A stretch of 64,000 bases of DNA. Source: Paracoccus acridae. Lineage in GTDB: Bacteria; Pseudomonadota; Alphaproteobacteria; Rhodobacterales; Rhodobacteraceae. The stretch lies in assembly GCF_014642735.1 (NCBI RefSeq), contig NZ_BMIV01000005.1:124001-188000 (forward strand). The letters are read 5' to 3'. Of the stretch, positions 57,415 through 64,000 are shown one piece after another. The translations under genes were made by a program, and so were the position numbers. Within the stretch, counting starts at the first letter, position 1, and each line of letters starts with the position of its first letter. The notes below the pieces were generated by a model, which saw only the letters and a list, made by a program, of their open reading frames with translations, ran no database searches and was not told the DNA's origin.

Positions 57415-57975
57415 ATGAAGATAGAAGCCACTGCCTTGCCCGATGTCCTTGTTCTGACCCCGGCGCGCTTTGGCGATGAACGTGGCTTCTTTTCGGAAAG
57501 CTGGAACCGAAAGACATTGGCCGAGGCCGGATTGGCGATGCCCGAATTCGTCCAGGACAACCACTCGCTGTCCTTCCGGGTCGGAACGGTCCGCGGCCTG
57601 CACTATCAGGCGCCGCCCTTTGCCCAGGGAAAGCTGGTGCGCTGCGGGCGGGGGGCGCTTCTGGACGTGGCCGTGGATGCGCGGCGGGGCAGCCCAACAT
57701 ACGGCCAATGGGTTGCGGTTCAGCTGACCGCGGAAAACGGTCGGCAGCTTTGGATCCCCGAAGGCTTTCTTCATGGCTTCGTCACCCAGGAACCCGACAC
57801 CGAGATCGTCTACAAATGCACGGCCCATTACGACCGCGCCAGCGACGGGGCGGTCCTGTGGAACAGCCTGGGAATAGACTGGGGGGTCAATGATCCCCTG
57901 CTTTCCCCCAAGGACCGGGATGCCCCTGCCTTCGCGGACTGGACGTCACCTTTTGAATACAAGGGCGCAGCATGA
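57415..57975 (+). CDS. rfbC: dTDP-4-dehydrorhamnose 3,5-epimerase
   Basis: The 186-residue cupin epimerase is third in dTDP-L-rhamnose synthesis. Catalytic histidine is in [10 protein letters not shown] and lysine in [23 protein letters not shown] and [11 protein letters not shown] are family marks. The start at 57415 gives the normal N-terminus (MKIEAT). It opens the rfbCBDA run 90 bp after flgI. Confidence 0.94.
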   Translation: MKIEATALPDVLVLTPARFGDERGFFSESWNRKTLAEAGLAMPEFVQDNHSLSFRVGTVRGLHYQAPPFAQGKLVRCGRGALLDVAVDARRGSPTYGQWVAVQLTAENGRQLWIPEGFLHGFVTQEPDTEIVYKCTAHYDRASDGAVLWNSLGIDWGVNDPLLSPKDRDAPAFADWTSPFEYKGAA

Positions 57976-59012
57976 AGATTCTCGTAACCGGAGGGGCGGG
58001 GTTCATCGGTTCGGCCGTGGTTCGCCTTGCCGTTTCGCGCGGGCACGAGGTGGTCAATGTCGATGCGTTGACCTATGCCGCCAATCCCGCGAACGTGGCC
58101 GATGCCGCCGAAAGCCCGCTTTATTCCTTTGAACAGGTCGACATCCGCGACCGTGCGGAACTGGACCGTGTCTTCGATGCCCACCGGCCCGACGCGGTGA
58201 TGCATCTGGCGGCCGAAAGCCATGTCGATCGGTCCATCGACGGGCCTGCGGCCTTCATCGAGACCAATGTCATCGGCACGTTCAACATGCTGGAGGCCGC
58301 CTGCCGGTACTGGACGGCCAATGGCAGGCCGGATGCCTTCCGCTTCCACCATATCTCGACGGACGAGGTCTTCGGCTCACTGGGCGATACGGGACAGTTC
58401 ACCGAAACCACCCCCTATGATCCGCGCAGTCCCTATTCCGCCAGCAAGGCAGGATCGGACCATCTGGTGCGGGCCTGGCACGAGACCTATGGCCTTCCGG
58501 TGGTGCTGACCAATTGTTCGAACAACTACGGACCATATCATTTTCCTGAAAAGCTGGTGCCCGTCGTCATCTTGAAGGCCTTGGCAGGGGAACCGATCCC
58601 GGTCTATGGCGACGGCGGCAATGTGCGTGACTGGCTTTACGTCGAGGATCACGCCGACGCGCTGCTTCTGGTGGTCGAACAAGGGCAGGTCGGCCGCAGC
58701 TACAACATCGGCGGCGAGAACGAGGCCAGAAACATCGACCTGGTCCGCACGATCTGCGCGCATATGGACGATCTGCATCCTGAAGGCGCGCCTCATGCCG
58801 ATCTGATCACCTTTGTGACCGATCGACCGGGCCATGATCGGCGGTACGCAATCGACCCGGCCCGGATCCGCACGGAACTGGGTTGGCGTCCCTCGGTCAC
58901 GGTCGAGGAAGGGCTGCGGCGCACGGTCGAATGGTATCTGAACCACCGGGACTGGTGGCAGCCATTGTTGTCGCGCGACGGGGTCGGCCAGCGGCTTGGT
59001 CAGGCGAAATGA
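57972..59012 (+). CDS. rfbB: dTDP-glucose 4,6-dehydratase
   Basis: The 346-residue extended SDR makes dTDP-4-keto-6-deoxyglucose. It has the NAD motif [12 protein letters not shown] at residues 6-17, [17 protein letters not shown], the T-D-E-V active segment in [10 protein letters not shown] and [14 protein letters not shown] overlaps connect it to rfbC and rfbD. Confidence 0.96.
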   Translation: MKILVTGGAGFIGSAVVRLAVSRGHEVVNVDALTYAANPANVADAAESPLYSFEQVDIRDRAELDRVFDAHRPDAVMHLAAESHVDRSIDGPAAFIETNVIGTFNMLEAACRYWTANGRPDAFRFHHISTDEVFGSLGDTGQFTETTPYDPRSPYSASKAGSDHLVRAWHETYGLPVVLTNCSNNYGPYHFPEKLVPVVILKALAGEPIPVYGDGGNVRDWLYVEDHADALLLVVEQGQVGRSYNIGGENEARNIDLVRTICAHMDDLHPEGAPHADLITFVTDRPGHDRRYAIDPARIRTELGWRPSVTVEEGLRRTVEWYLNHRDWWQPLLSRDGVGQRLGQAK

Positions 59013-59866
59013 CCGGCCTGCTGATTCTTGGAAAATCCGGGCAGCTTGCGCAGGCCCTGATGCGCCTTGCCCCCGAGGCGACCGCCTGGGGCCGAGGGGA
59101 AGCGGATCTGTCGGTCCCCGACGCGGTCATTCCGCGCATCCATGCGCTGAGACCCTGGGGGATCATCAACGCGTCTGCCTATACCGCCGTCGATCGCGCC
59201 GAAAGCGAACGGGACGCCGCGTTGGTCCTGAACGCCACGGCGCCGGGATTGCTGGCCAGGGCAGCGGCCGAACTGGGGATCCCGTTCCTGCATGTATCGA
59301 CCGACTATGTGTTCGACGGAACGGGCGACCTGCCAAGGGCCGAAGATGCCGCCACAGCACCCGCAAGCGTCTATGGCCAGACCAAGCTGGACGGGGAACG
59401 GCAAGTCGCGGCAGCGGGCGGGCAATGGGCGGTGATGCGCACATCCTGGGTGTTTTCCCCGGATGGCTCGAACTTCGTGAAGACCATGCTGCGGCTGGGC
59501 GCCGAGCGTGACCGGATCAATGTCGTCGCCGACCAGATCGGCGGTCCGACCGAGGCGAGCCGGATCGCCGCTGCCCTGCTCCTGATGGCGGGTCGGATGC
59601 AGGCCAACCCAAAGGCGGGCGGCCTTTATCATTTTGCCGGATCGCCCGATGTCAGCTGGGCGGATTTCGCGCGCGCGATTTTCGACCGTGCCGGGCTGGC
59701 CTGCGCCGTGCGCGACATCCCGACCAGCGATTATCCCACGCCTGCGCAGCGGCCGGCCAATTCGCGGCTGGATTGTTCCCGCATCATGCGGGATTTCGGG
59801 ATAGACCGCCCGGACTGGCGGGTCGATCTCGACACTGTCTTGAAGCAACTGGGATACGGAAAATGA
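59009..59866 (+). CDS. rfbD: dTDP-4-dehydrorhamnose reductase
   Basis: The 285-residue SDR performs the last step to dTDP-L-rhamnose. It has [10 protein letters not shown] (cofactor loop), [24 protein letters not shown] and [12 protein letters not shown]. It overlaps rfbB and rfbA by four bases each. Confidence 0.95.
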   Translation: MTGLLILGKSGQLAQALMRLAPEATAWGRGEADLSVPDAVIPRIHALRPWGIINASAYTAVDRAESERDAALVLNATAPGLLARAAAELGIPFLHVSTDYVFDGTGDLPRAEDAATAPASVYGQTKLDGERQVAAAGGQWAVMRTSWVFSPDGSNFVKTMLRLGAERDRINVVADQIGGPTEASRIAAALLLMAGRMQANPKAGGLYHFAGSPDVSWADFARAIFDRAGLACAVRDIPTSDYPTPAQRPANSRLDCSRIMRDFGIDRPDWRVDLDTVLKQLGYGK

Positions 59867-60741
59867 CGGGACGCAAGGGCATCATTCTGGCAGGCGGCTC
59901 GGGGACGCGCCTTTATCCGATCACGATGGGCGTTTCGAAACAGCTTCTTCCGCTTTATGACAAGCCGATGGTCTATTATCCCATCAGCGTGCTGATGCTG
60001 GCCGGCATTCGCGAGATCGCGATCATTACCACGCCCGAGGATCAGGGACAATTCCAGCGGCTGCTTGGAACGGGCGAGCAATGGGGGCTGCGGTTCGAAT
60101 GGATCATCCAGCCTTCGCCCGACGGCCTGGCCCAGGCCTATCTGCTGGCCGAGGATTTCCTGGCGGGGGCGCCATCGGCCATGGTGCTGGGGGACAACAT
60201 CTTCTTCGGCCATGGCCTGCCCGAACTTCTGAAGGCGGCGGATCAGCGGATCAGCGGCGGGACGGTCTTCGGCTATCGGGTTTCGGATCCCGAACGGTAT
60301 GGCGTGGTCGATTTCCAATCCGACGGCCGGGTTCGCGCGATCATCGAAAAGCCGGAACTGCCACCGTCGAACTTTGCCGTGACGGGCCTTTATTTCCTGG
60401 ATGCCTCGGCCTCGGAACGTGCCCGGCAAGTCAAGCCTTCCGAACGGGGCGAGCTTGAGATCACGACGCTTCTGGAAAGCTATCTTCGCGACGGCAGCCT
60501 GACGGTCGAAAAGATGGGGCGCGGCTTTGCCTGGCTGGATACCGGCACCCATGGCAGCCTGCTGGATGCGGGAAACTTCGTGCGCACGCTGGAAAAGCGC
60601 CAGGGCTTGCAGACGGGCTGCCCCGAGGAGATCGCCTTCGAGGCCGGCTGGATTTCCGAAGATGCCTTGCGTGAACAGGCGCAACGGTTTTCCAAGAATG
60701 CCTATGGTCGTTACCTGATGGGATTGCTGGGCGCGCGCTGA
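59863..60741 (+). CDS. rfbA: Glucose-1-phosphate thymidylyltransferase
   Basis: The 292-residue nucleotidyltransferase makes dTDP-glucose, the entry step. It has GIILAGGSGTRLYPIT at the N-terminus, QPSPDGLAQAYLLAEDF, VLGDNIFFGHGL and WLDTGTHGSLLDA. Its last 31 bp overlap the 3' end of the broken glycosyltransferase gene on the other strand. Confidence 0.96.
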   Translation: MTGRKGIILAGGSGTRLYPITMGVSKQLLPLYDKPMVYYPISVLMLAGIREIAIITTPEDQGQFQRLLGTGEQWGLRFEWIIQPSPDGLAQAYLLAEDFLAGAPSAMVLGDNIFFGHGLPELLKAADQRISGGTVFGYRVSDPERYGVVDFQSDGRVRAIIEKPELPPSNFAVTGLYFLDASASERARQVKPSERGELEITTLLESYLRDGSLTVEKMGRGFAWLDTGTHGSLLDAGNFVRTLEKRQGLQTGCPEEIAFEAGWISEDALREQAQRFSKNAYGRYLMGLLGAR

Positions 60742-61683
60742 CGCAGCCTGCCCAGAAAGGCCGCGGCAAACAGGGCCGCAGACCCTGCGCCGGTCTGCCG
60801 GTAAAGCCCCAGTTGCGCCATGCTGCACGCGGCAAGCGGCCCGTGCTGCCGCAGGGCTGCGCCGAAACGATCCAGGATCAGGCGGTTTTCCGGCAGCAGC
60901 TCCGATCGGACAGCATCCAGGGCCGCATGGTTGGCAGCCAGCCAGCCGCCATAATCCCTGCGAGAAGCATGGCGATCCGCTGCGACATCGCGGCAGCCGT
61001 ATCGTTGCGGCCCATCACGCTGCGGGCGTGCTGGCGATAGAACAAGGCTGGTCGCGGATCATGGATGAACGCCGCGCCGGCGCCCGAGGTGACCTGAAAG
61101 GCCCACCAGTCATGCGACTCGATATCCCGCGCCCGGGCCTCTGGGGCGCAGCGGCGCAGGATCGCGGCGGCGGGCGCATTGAAGACCGAGGTATTGCCCG
61201 CCATGATCGCCTGGACCAGGGCATTGCGAAATCCCAGGGGCCGCCGGAAATGGCGGGACTCGGCTGTCGGAACCAGGGCTGCATCGGTGATGATCGTGCG
61301 GGACGCATAATGGGCGGGGCCGTCCTGTCGTGACAGCGCGGCCACGGCGCGGCCAGCTTGTCGGGGAACCACACATCATCCTGGTCGCAGAAGGCGATCA
61401 TGCCGTCTGTCGCGGCCGACAGCAGATGGAGGAAGTTCTGGGTGGCGCCCCGGCGCGGTCCGTCGATGATCCGAACCTGCCCCGCAGGGCGCCTGGCCGC
61501 GAAATCCGCTGCAATGTCGCGCGTCCCGTCATCCGATCCGTCATCCGAGACGATCAGTCGCCAGTTCCGGTGCGTCTGTGCGGCGATGCTGTCCAGTTGC
61601 GCTTCGATGAAGGATGCGCCGCGATAGCTGGCCAGAAGGATCGTCACGCAATGGTCATGGGCTGGAAAGGCAGATCGGTCCAC
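60711..61683 (-). pseudogene. Family 2 glycosyltransferase broken by two frameshifts
   Basis: Three frames join into one 324-residue GT2 protein. Frame 1 (61683 to about 61350) has VTILLASYRGASFIEAQLDS, VSDDGSDDGT and CDQDDVWFPDKLA. Frame 2 continues AVAALSRQDGP to MSQRIAMLLA (about 60960). Frame 3 gives RDYGGWLAANHAAL to a stop at 60711. Each join is repaired by adding one base, C on the coding strand being the obvious choice (near 61350 and 60959). The start is GTG with AAGGA upstream. It lies beside rfbA, so a rhamnosyltransferase role is likely if intact. A sequencing error cannot be excluded. Confidence 0.75.
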
Positions 61684-61744
61684 CGGCTGTGTCCTTGGTC
61701 GGGCAGGGCCGGTTTCTGCCCTGCCGCCCGCGCCGATGCAACCG

Positions 61745-62335
61745 TCAGCCCGCCTGCCGGGCGATATCCTCGATCAGCACGGCCTTGACGGACAGGTCGG
61801 TGCTGGCCTGCGCCGCCTTCTGCAATCGTTCGCGCAAGGGGGCCAGCCGGGCCTCGGACGTGAAGTTGCCGTCAAATCCGCCTGTATTGGCATGGATCAG
61901 CAATTCGCGCAGCAGCGCGTCCCGCAACCGGTGTTCCTGCTGCTTCATGGCGGGCAGGTCGGCGCCGCCCGTCTCGATCGTCAGGGTCAGGATCATCACC
62001 GCGCCCATGTCCCCGTTCCGCATCAAGGGCACGAAGAACTGGCTCGGGAAGGTGAACCAGCCCTCGGCAGGGGCGGCCGTTTCCCCATGGCCGCCCTGGC
62101 CCCCGCCATGATCGCCGGCTGCGGCATGATCGTCGGCGGGTGGCGGGGCCGGGTGATCCGATGCCGTCTTGGCATGGCCATCGGGGGCGGCGCCGTCTTC
62201 CGCCGCACCGTGATTGCCGGACGTCGCCCCGGTTGCGGCATGACCGCCTTCCTGGGCGGGGCGCAGCATCTCTCCGGTTGCGACGCCGCCCACCAGGGCC
62301 AGAACGGGGATCAGAAGGGGCAAAAGCTTCTTCAT
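61745..62335 (-). CDS. fliL: FliL-family flagellar basal-body protein
   Basis: The 196-residue protein has an N-terminal membrane helix (about 4-22), then a Gly/His/Ala-rich linker (about 28-90) with about ten histidines. The FliL core follows (WFTFPSQFFVPLM, MILTLTIET, LRDALLRELL). FliL supports stators at high load. It follows flgH on the same strand. The linker is unusually long and histidine-rich. Confidence 0.8.
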   Translation of the reverse strand: MKKLLPLLIPVLALVGGVATGEMLRPAQEGGHAATGATSGNHGAAEDGAAPDGHAKTASDHPAPPPADDHAAAGDHGGGQGGHGETAAPAEGWFTFPSQFFVPLMRNGDMGAVMILTLTIETGGADLPAMKQQEHRLRDALLRELLIHANTGGFDGNFTSEARLAPLRERLQKAAQASTDLSVKAVLIEDIARQAG

Positions 62336-62346
62336 CGGCGGATACC

Positions 62347-63072
62347 TCAGTAGGGCAGGATCACATCGACGATCTGCTGGCCAAAGCGGGGCTGCTGCAC
62401 ATCGGTGATCTGCCCGCGTCCGCCATAGGAGATGCGCGCCCCCGCGATGCGGTCATAGGCGATCTCGTTGCTGCGGTCGATATCGGCGGGGCGGACGAAG
62501 CCGCTGACGGTCAGTTCGCGCAATTCATAGTTCACACGGACTTCCTGCGTGCCCTCGATCTGCAGGGTGCCGTTGGGCAGGGTGTCGATGACGGTGGCCG
62601 CCACCCGCAGGGTCAGCTTGTCGCGGCGGGTGATGTTGCCGCTGCCCTTGTAGGTCGAGGACGATTCCGCCTCGGCCAGGTTGTCGAAGCTGGCGCCTTC
62701 GGGCAGCTTCTCGTTCAGGCGCTGCGGGATGCCGATCATCTGCGGGATCGACACGCTTTCGCCGGACTGGCGGCTGCGCCCCGAGGTGTTGGTCATCTGC
62801 GCCTCGTCGTCGATCTCGATCACCACCGTCAGGATGTCGCCGCGCGTCGCCGCCCGCCTGTCGCTGATCAGGGACGAGGTGGTCCCGGCCCACAGCGACG
62901 CTGCCGCCTCGGGGCGGCCGGAATCGACGGGGATCTCCAAAGGCGGGTTGGTCATGGCGATGAACTCCTCGCTGTTGCGCGGAGAGGTCAGGCTGGGCGG
63001 CTTTCCCAGGTGATCGGCGCGCGCGCAGGCCGAAGCCGCCAGGACGAGGCAGAGCAGGGGAATGGTTTTCAT
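62347..63072 (-). CDS. flgH: Flagellar L-ring protein FlgH
   Basis: The 241-residue outer-membrane lipoprotein has a lipobox around SACA (cysteine near residue 16). Family marks are ASLWAGTTSSLISDRRA, GDILTVVIEIDDEA and the C-terminal ITDVQQPRFGQQIVDVILP. With FlgI it forms the LP ring. It is 9 bp downstream of flgA. Confidence 0.94.
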   Translation of the reverse strand: MKTIPLLCLVLAASACARADHLGKPPSLTSPRNSEEFIAMTNPPLEIPVDSGRPEAAASLWAGTTSSLISDRRAATRGDILTVVIEIDDEAQMTNTSGRSRQSGESVSIPQMIGIPQRLNEKLPEGASFDNLAEAESSSTYKGSGNITRRDKLTLRVAATVIDTLPNGTLQIEGTQEVRVNYELRELTVSGFVRPADIDRSNEIAYDRIAGARISYGGRGQITDVQQPRFGQQIVDVILPY

Positions 63073-63081
63073 CGGTGGTCC

Positions 63082-63495
63082 TTACTTCAGCGCCACAAGG
63101 CTGCCGTCCGGCTGGACGACGGCGCTGATCGTTGCGCGGGATTCAAGGTTCATGACGCGGATCACGTCGCCCGCCGCACCGTCCGACAGCGTCCGGGCGG
63201 TGGTGACGATCCGCAGGGCACCCCGCTGGAAGACCAGCGGATGCATCTGGTTGCGCCCGATCAGCCTGGGGGCCTGCAAGAGCGAGGCCTGCAGCGGGCG
63301 GCCTTCGTGGATGGTGATGCGGGTCTGCAGCCCGATGGCCTGGGACGGGTCCGAAAGGCCGGGACGGTCGCCGTCGATGGCGCGGATGTCGGCGGCGGTG
63401 ATGACAGTTCCGGCGGGCAGGGTTCGCGCCGCAGCCAGCACCGCCGCGGATGCGGGCAGGGGCGCCAGGGCCAGAAGAAGAACCAGCCACCGCAT
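63082..63495 (-). CDS. flgA: Flagellar P-ring assembly chaperone FlgA, short form
   Basis: The 137-residue protein has a signal peptide (RWLVLLLALAPLPASA). An SAF-type domain (LPAGTVITAADIRAID) is followed by the FlgA core RNQMHPLVFQRGALRIVTTAR. It helps FlgI assemble in the periplasm. It is shorter than enteric FlgA, which is common in alphaproteobacteria. The start overlaps the flgG stop by one base. Confidence 0.88.
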   Translation of the reverse strand: MRWLVLLLALAPLPASAAVLAAARTLPAGTVITAADIRAIDGDRPGLSDPSQAIGLQTRITIHEGRPLQASLLQAPRLIGRNQMHPLVFQRGALRIVTTARTLSDGAAGDVIRVMNLESRATISAVVQPDGSLVALK

Positions 63496-64000
63496 CAGCG
63501 CACCTGCGTGGTGGCCGCCAGCATCTGGTCGGCGGCGGTGATGACCTTGGCGTTCAGTTCGTATCCGCGCTGCGCCTTGATCAGTTCGGTGATCTCTCGC
63601 ACCGAATCGACCGAGCTGTCCTCCAGATAGCCCTGGCGCAGCGTGCCCAAACCGTCCTGCCCCGGCGTCGTCACCTGGGGCGTGCCGGATGCGGCGGTTT
63701 CCAGGAACAGGTTCGAGCCGATCGCCTCGAGCCCCTTTTCGTTGGAAAAGCCTGCCAATGTCAGTTGGCCCAGCAGCTCGGGTTCGACCTGGTCGCTGAA
63801 ATAGGCGTAAACCTCGCCCGCCGCGTTGATGGAAATGGTGCTCGCGTCGTCGGGGATGGTGATGCCCGGTACGACCGGATAGCCGTCCGAGGTCACGATC
63901 AGCCCGTCGGGCGACCGCTTCAACCCGCCGTCGCGGGTATAGGCCGAAAGGCCGGAAGGCAGCGTCACCTCGATATAGCCCTCGCCGTCGATGGCCAGGT
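63495..64000 (-). CDS. flgG: Flagellar distal rod protein FlgG, C-terminal part
   Basis: The gene runs off the right edge and its 5' end lies beyond 64000. About 168 residues are visible. They include IDGEGYIEVTLPSG, AYTRDGGLKRSPDG and GSNLFLETAASGTP, with the C-terminal axial helix SVDSVREITELIKAQRGYELNAKVI, in part. All are FlgG marks. It is upstream in the minus-strand run flgG-flgA-flgH-fliL. Confidence 0.95.
   Translation of the reverse strand, partial: LAIDGEGYIEVTLPSGLSAYTRDGGLKRSPDGLIVTSDGYPVVPGITIPDDASTISINAAGEVYAYFSDQVEPELLGQLTLAGFSNEKGLEAIGSNLFLETAASGTPQVTTPGQDGLGTLRQGYLEDSSVDSVREITELIKAQRGYELNAKVITAADQMLAATTQVR

Overview
The window reads as chromosomal DNA of a GC-rich alphaproteobacterium of the Rhodobacteraceae/Paracoccaceae, most like Paracoccus. 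The evidence is an FNR-controlled ccoNOQP cbb3 oxidase operon, a DUF1127 protein, TTAA-N7-TTAA sites of the CtrA type, a single-set flagellar cluster in Rhodobacterales order (motB-flgE-flgK-flgL-flgI facing fliL-flgH-flgA-flgG), and very strong GC bias at third codon positions. That bias creates many long antisense ORFs, which I left out. I see no insertion sequence, prophage, plasmid function, CRISPR array or rRNA. Most of the window is core chromosome.

Layout. 1-3663: the 3' end of gltB, its terminator, tRNA-Lys, dapF and mtaB. 3675-8289: a universal stress protein gene divergent from ccoNOQP, with two FNR boxes between them. 8290-8510: a structured intergenic stretch with a duplicated hairpin. 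8511-16900: small genes, miaB, a TfoX_C protein, a class III aminotransferase, an SMR transporter, a large OmpA-family protein and ubiA. 16914-26176: rsmE, DUF1127, DUF982, cold-shock protein, prmA/msrA, xerC/DUF484, a transaldolase-type aldolase, priA, and an HxlR regulator divergent from an SDR. 26180-34871: lytic transglycosylase, a histone H1-like basic protein, L,D-transpeptidase, MFS exporter, an HDAC-like amidohydrolase, then xseB-ispA-dxs (isoprenoid supply). 34872-35135: an intergenic region with a candidate small RNA carrying a CCUCCUCCC hairpin loop. 35136-46587: clpB with a heat-shock promoter, pyrF, NfeD/SPFH pair, N-formylglutamate amidohydrolase, tRNA-Val, rpmJ, an RTX-repeat protein, rpsO, an Ala-rich protein behind a perfect CtrA site, and pnp. 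46674-51530: three glycosyltransferases, a 1-Cys peroxiredoxin and an aldehyde dehydrogenase. 51624-64000: two flagellar blocks separated by rfbCBDA (dTDP-L-rhamnose) and a glycosyltransferase gene broken by two frameshifts.

How the genes work together. CcoNOQP with the neighbouring Usp forms a low-oxygen module under FNR control. dxs and ispA supply prenyl diphosphates for UbiA and quinones. The flagellar genes cover motor, hook, hook-filament junction, P-ring, L-ring and rod. The rhamnose genes lie inside this cluster and may serve flagellar or surface glycosylation.

The observations most worth a second look are the CCUCCUCCC small RNA candidate (34986-35130), the duplicated hairpin with compensatory base-pair changes (8333-8501), the DapF lacking its second catalytic cysteine, the perfect CtrA site before an unknown protein, and the doubly frameshifted glycosyltransferase.
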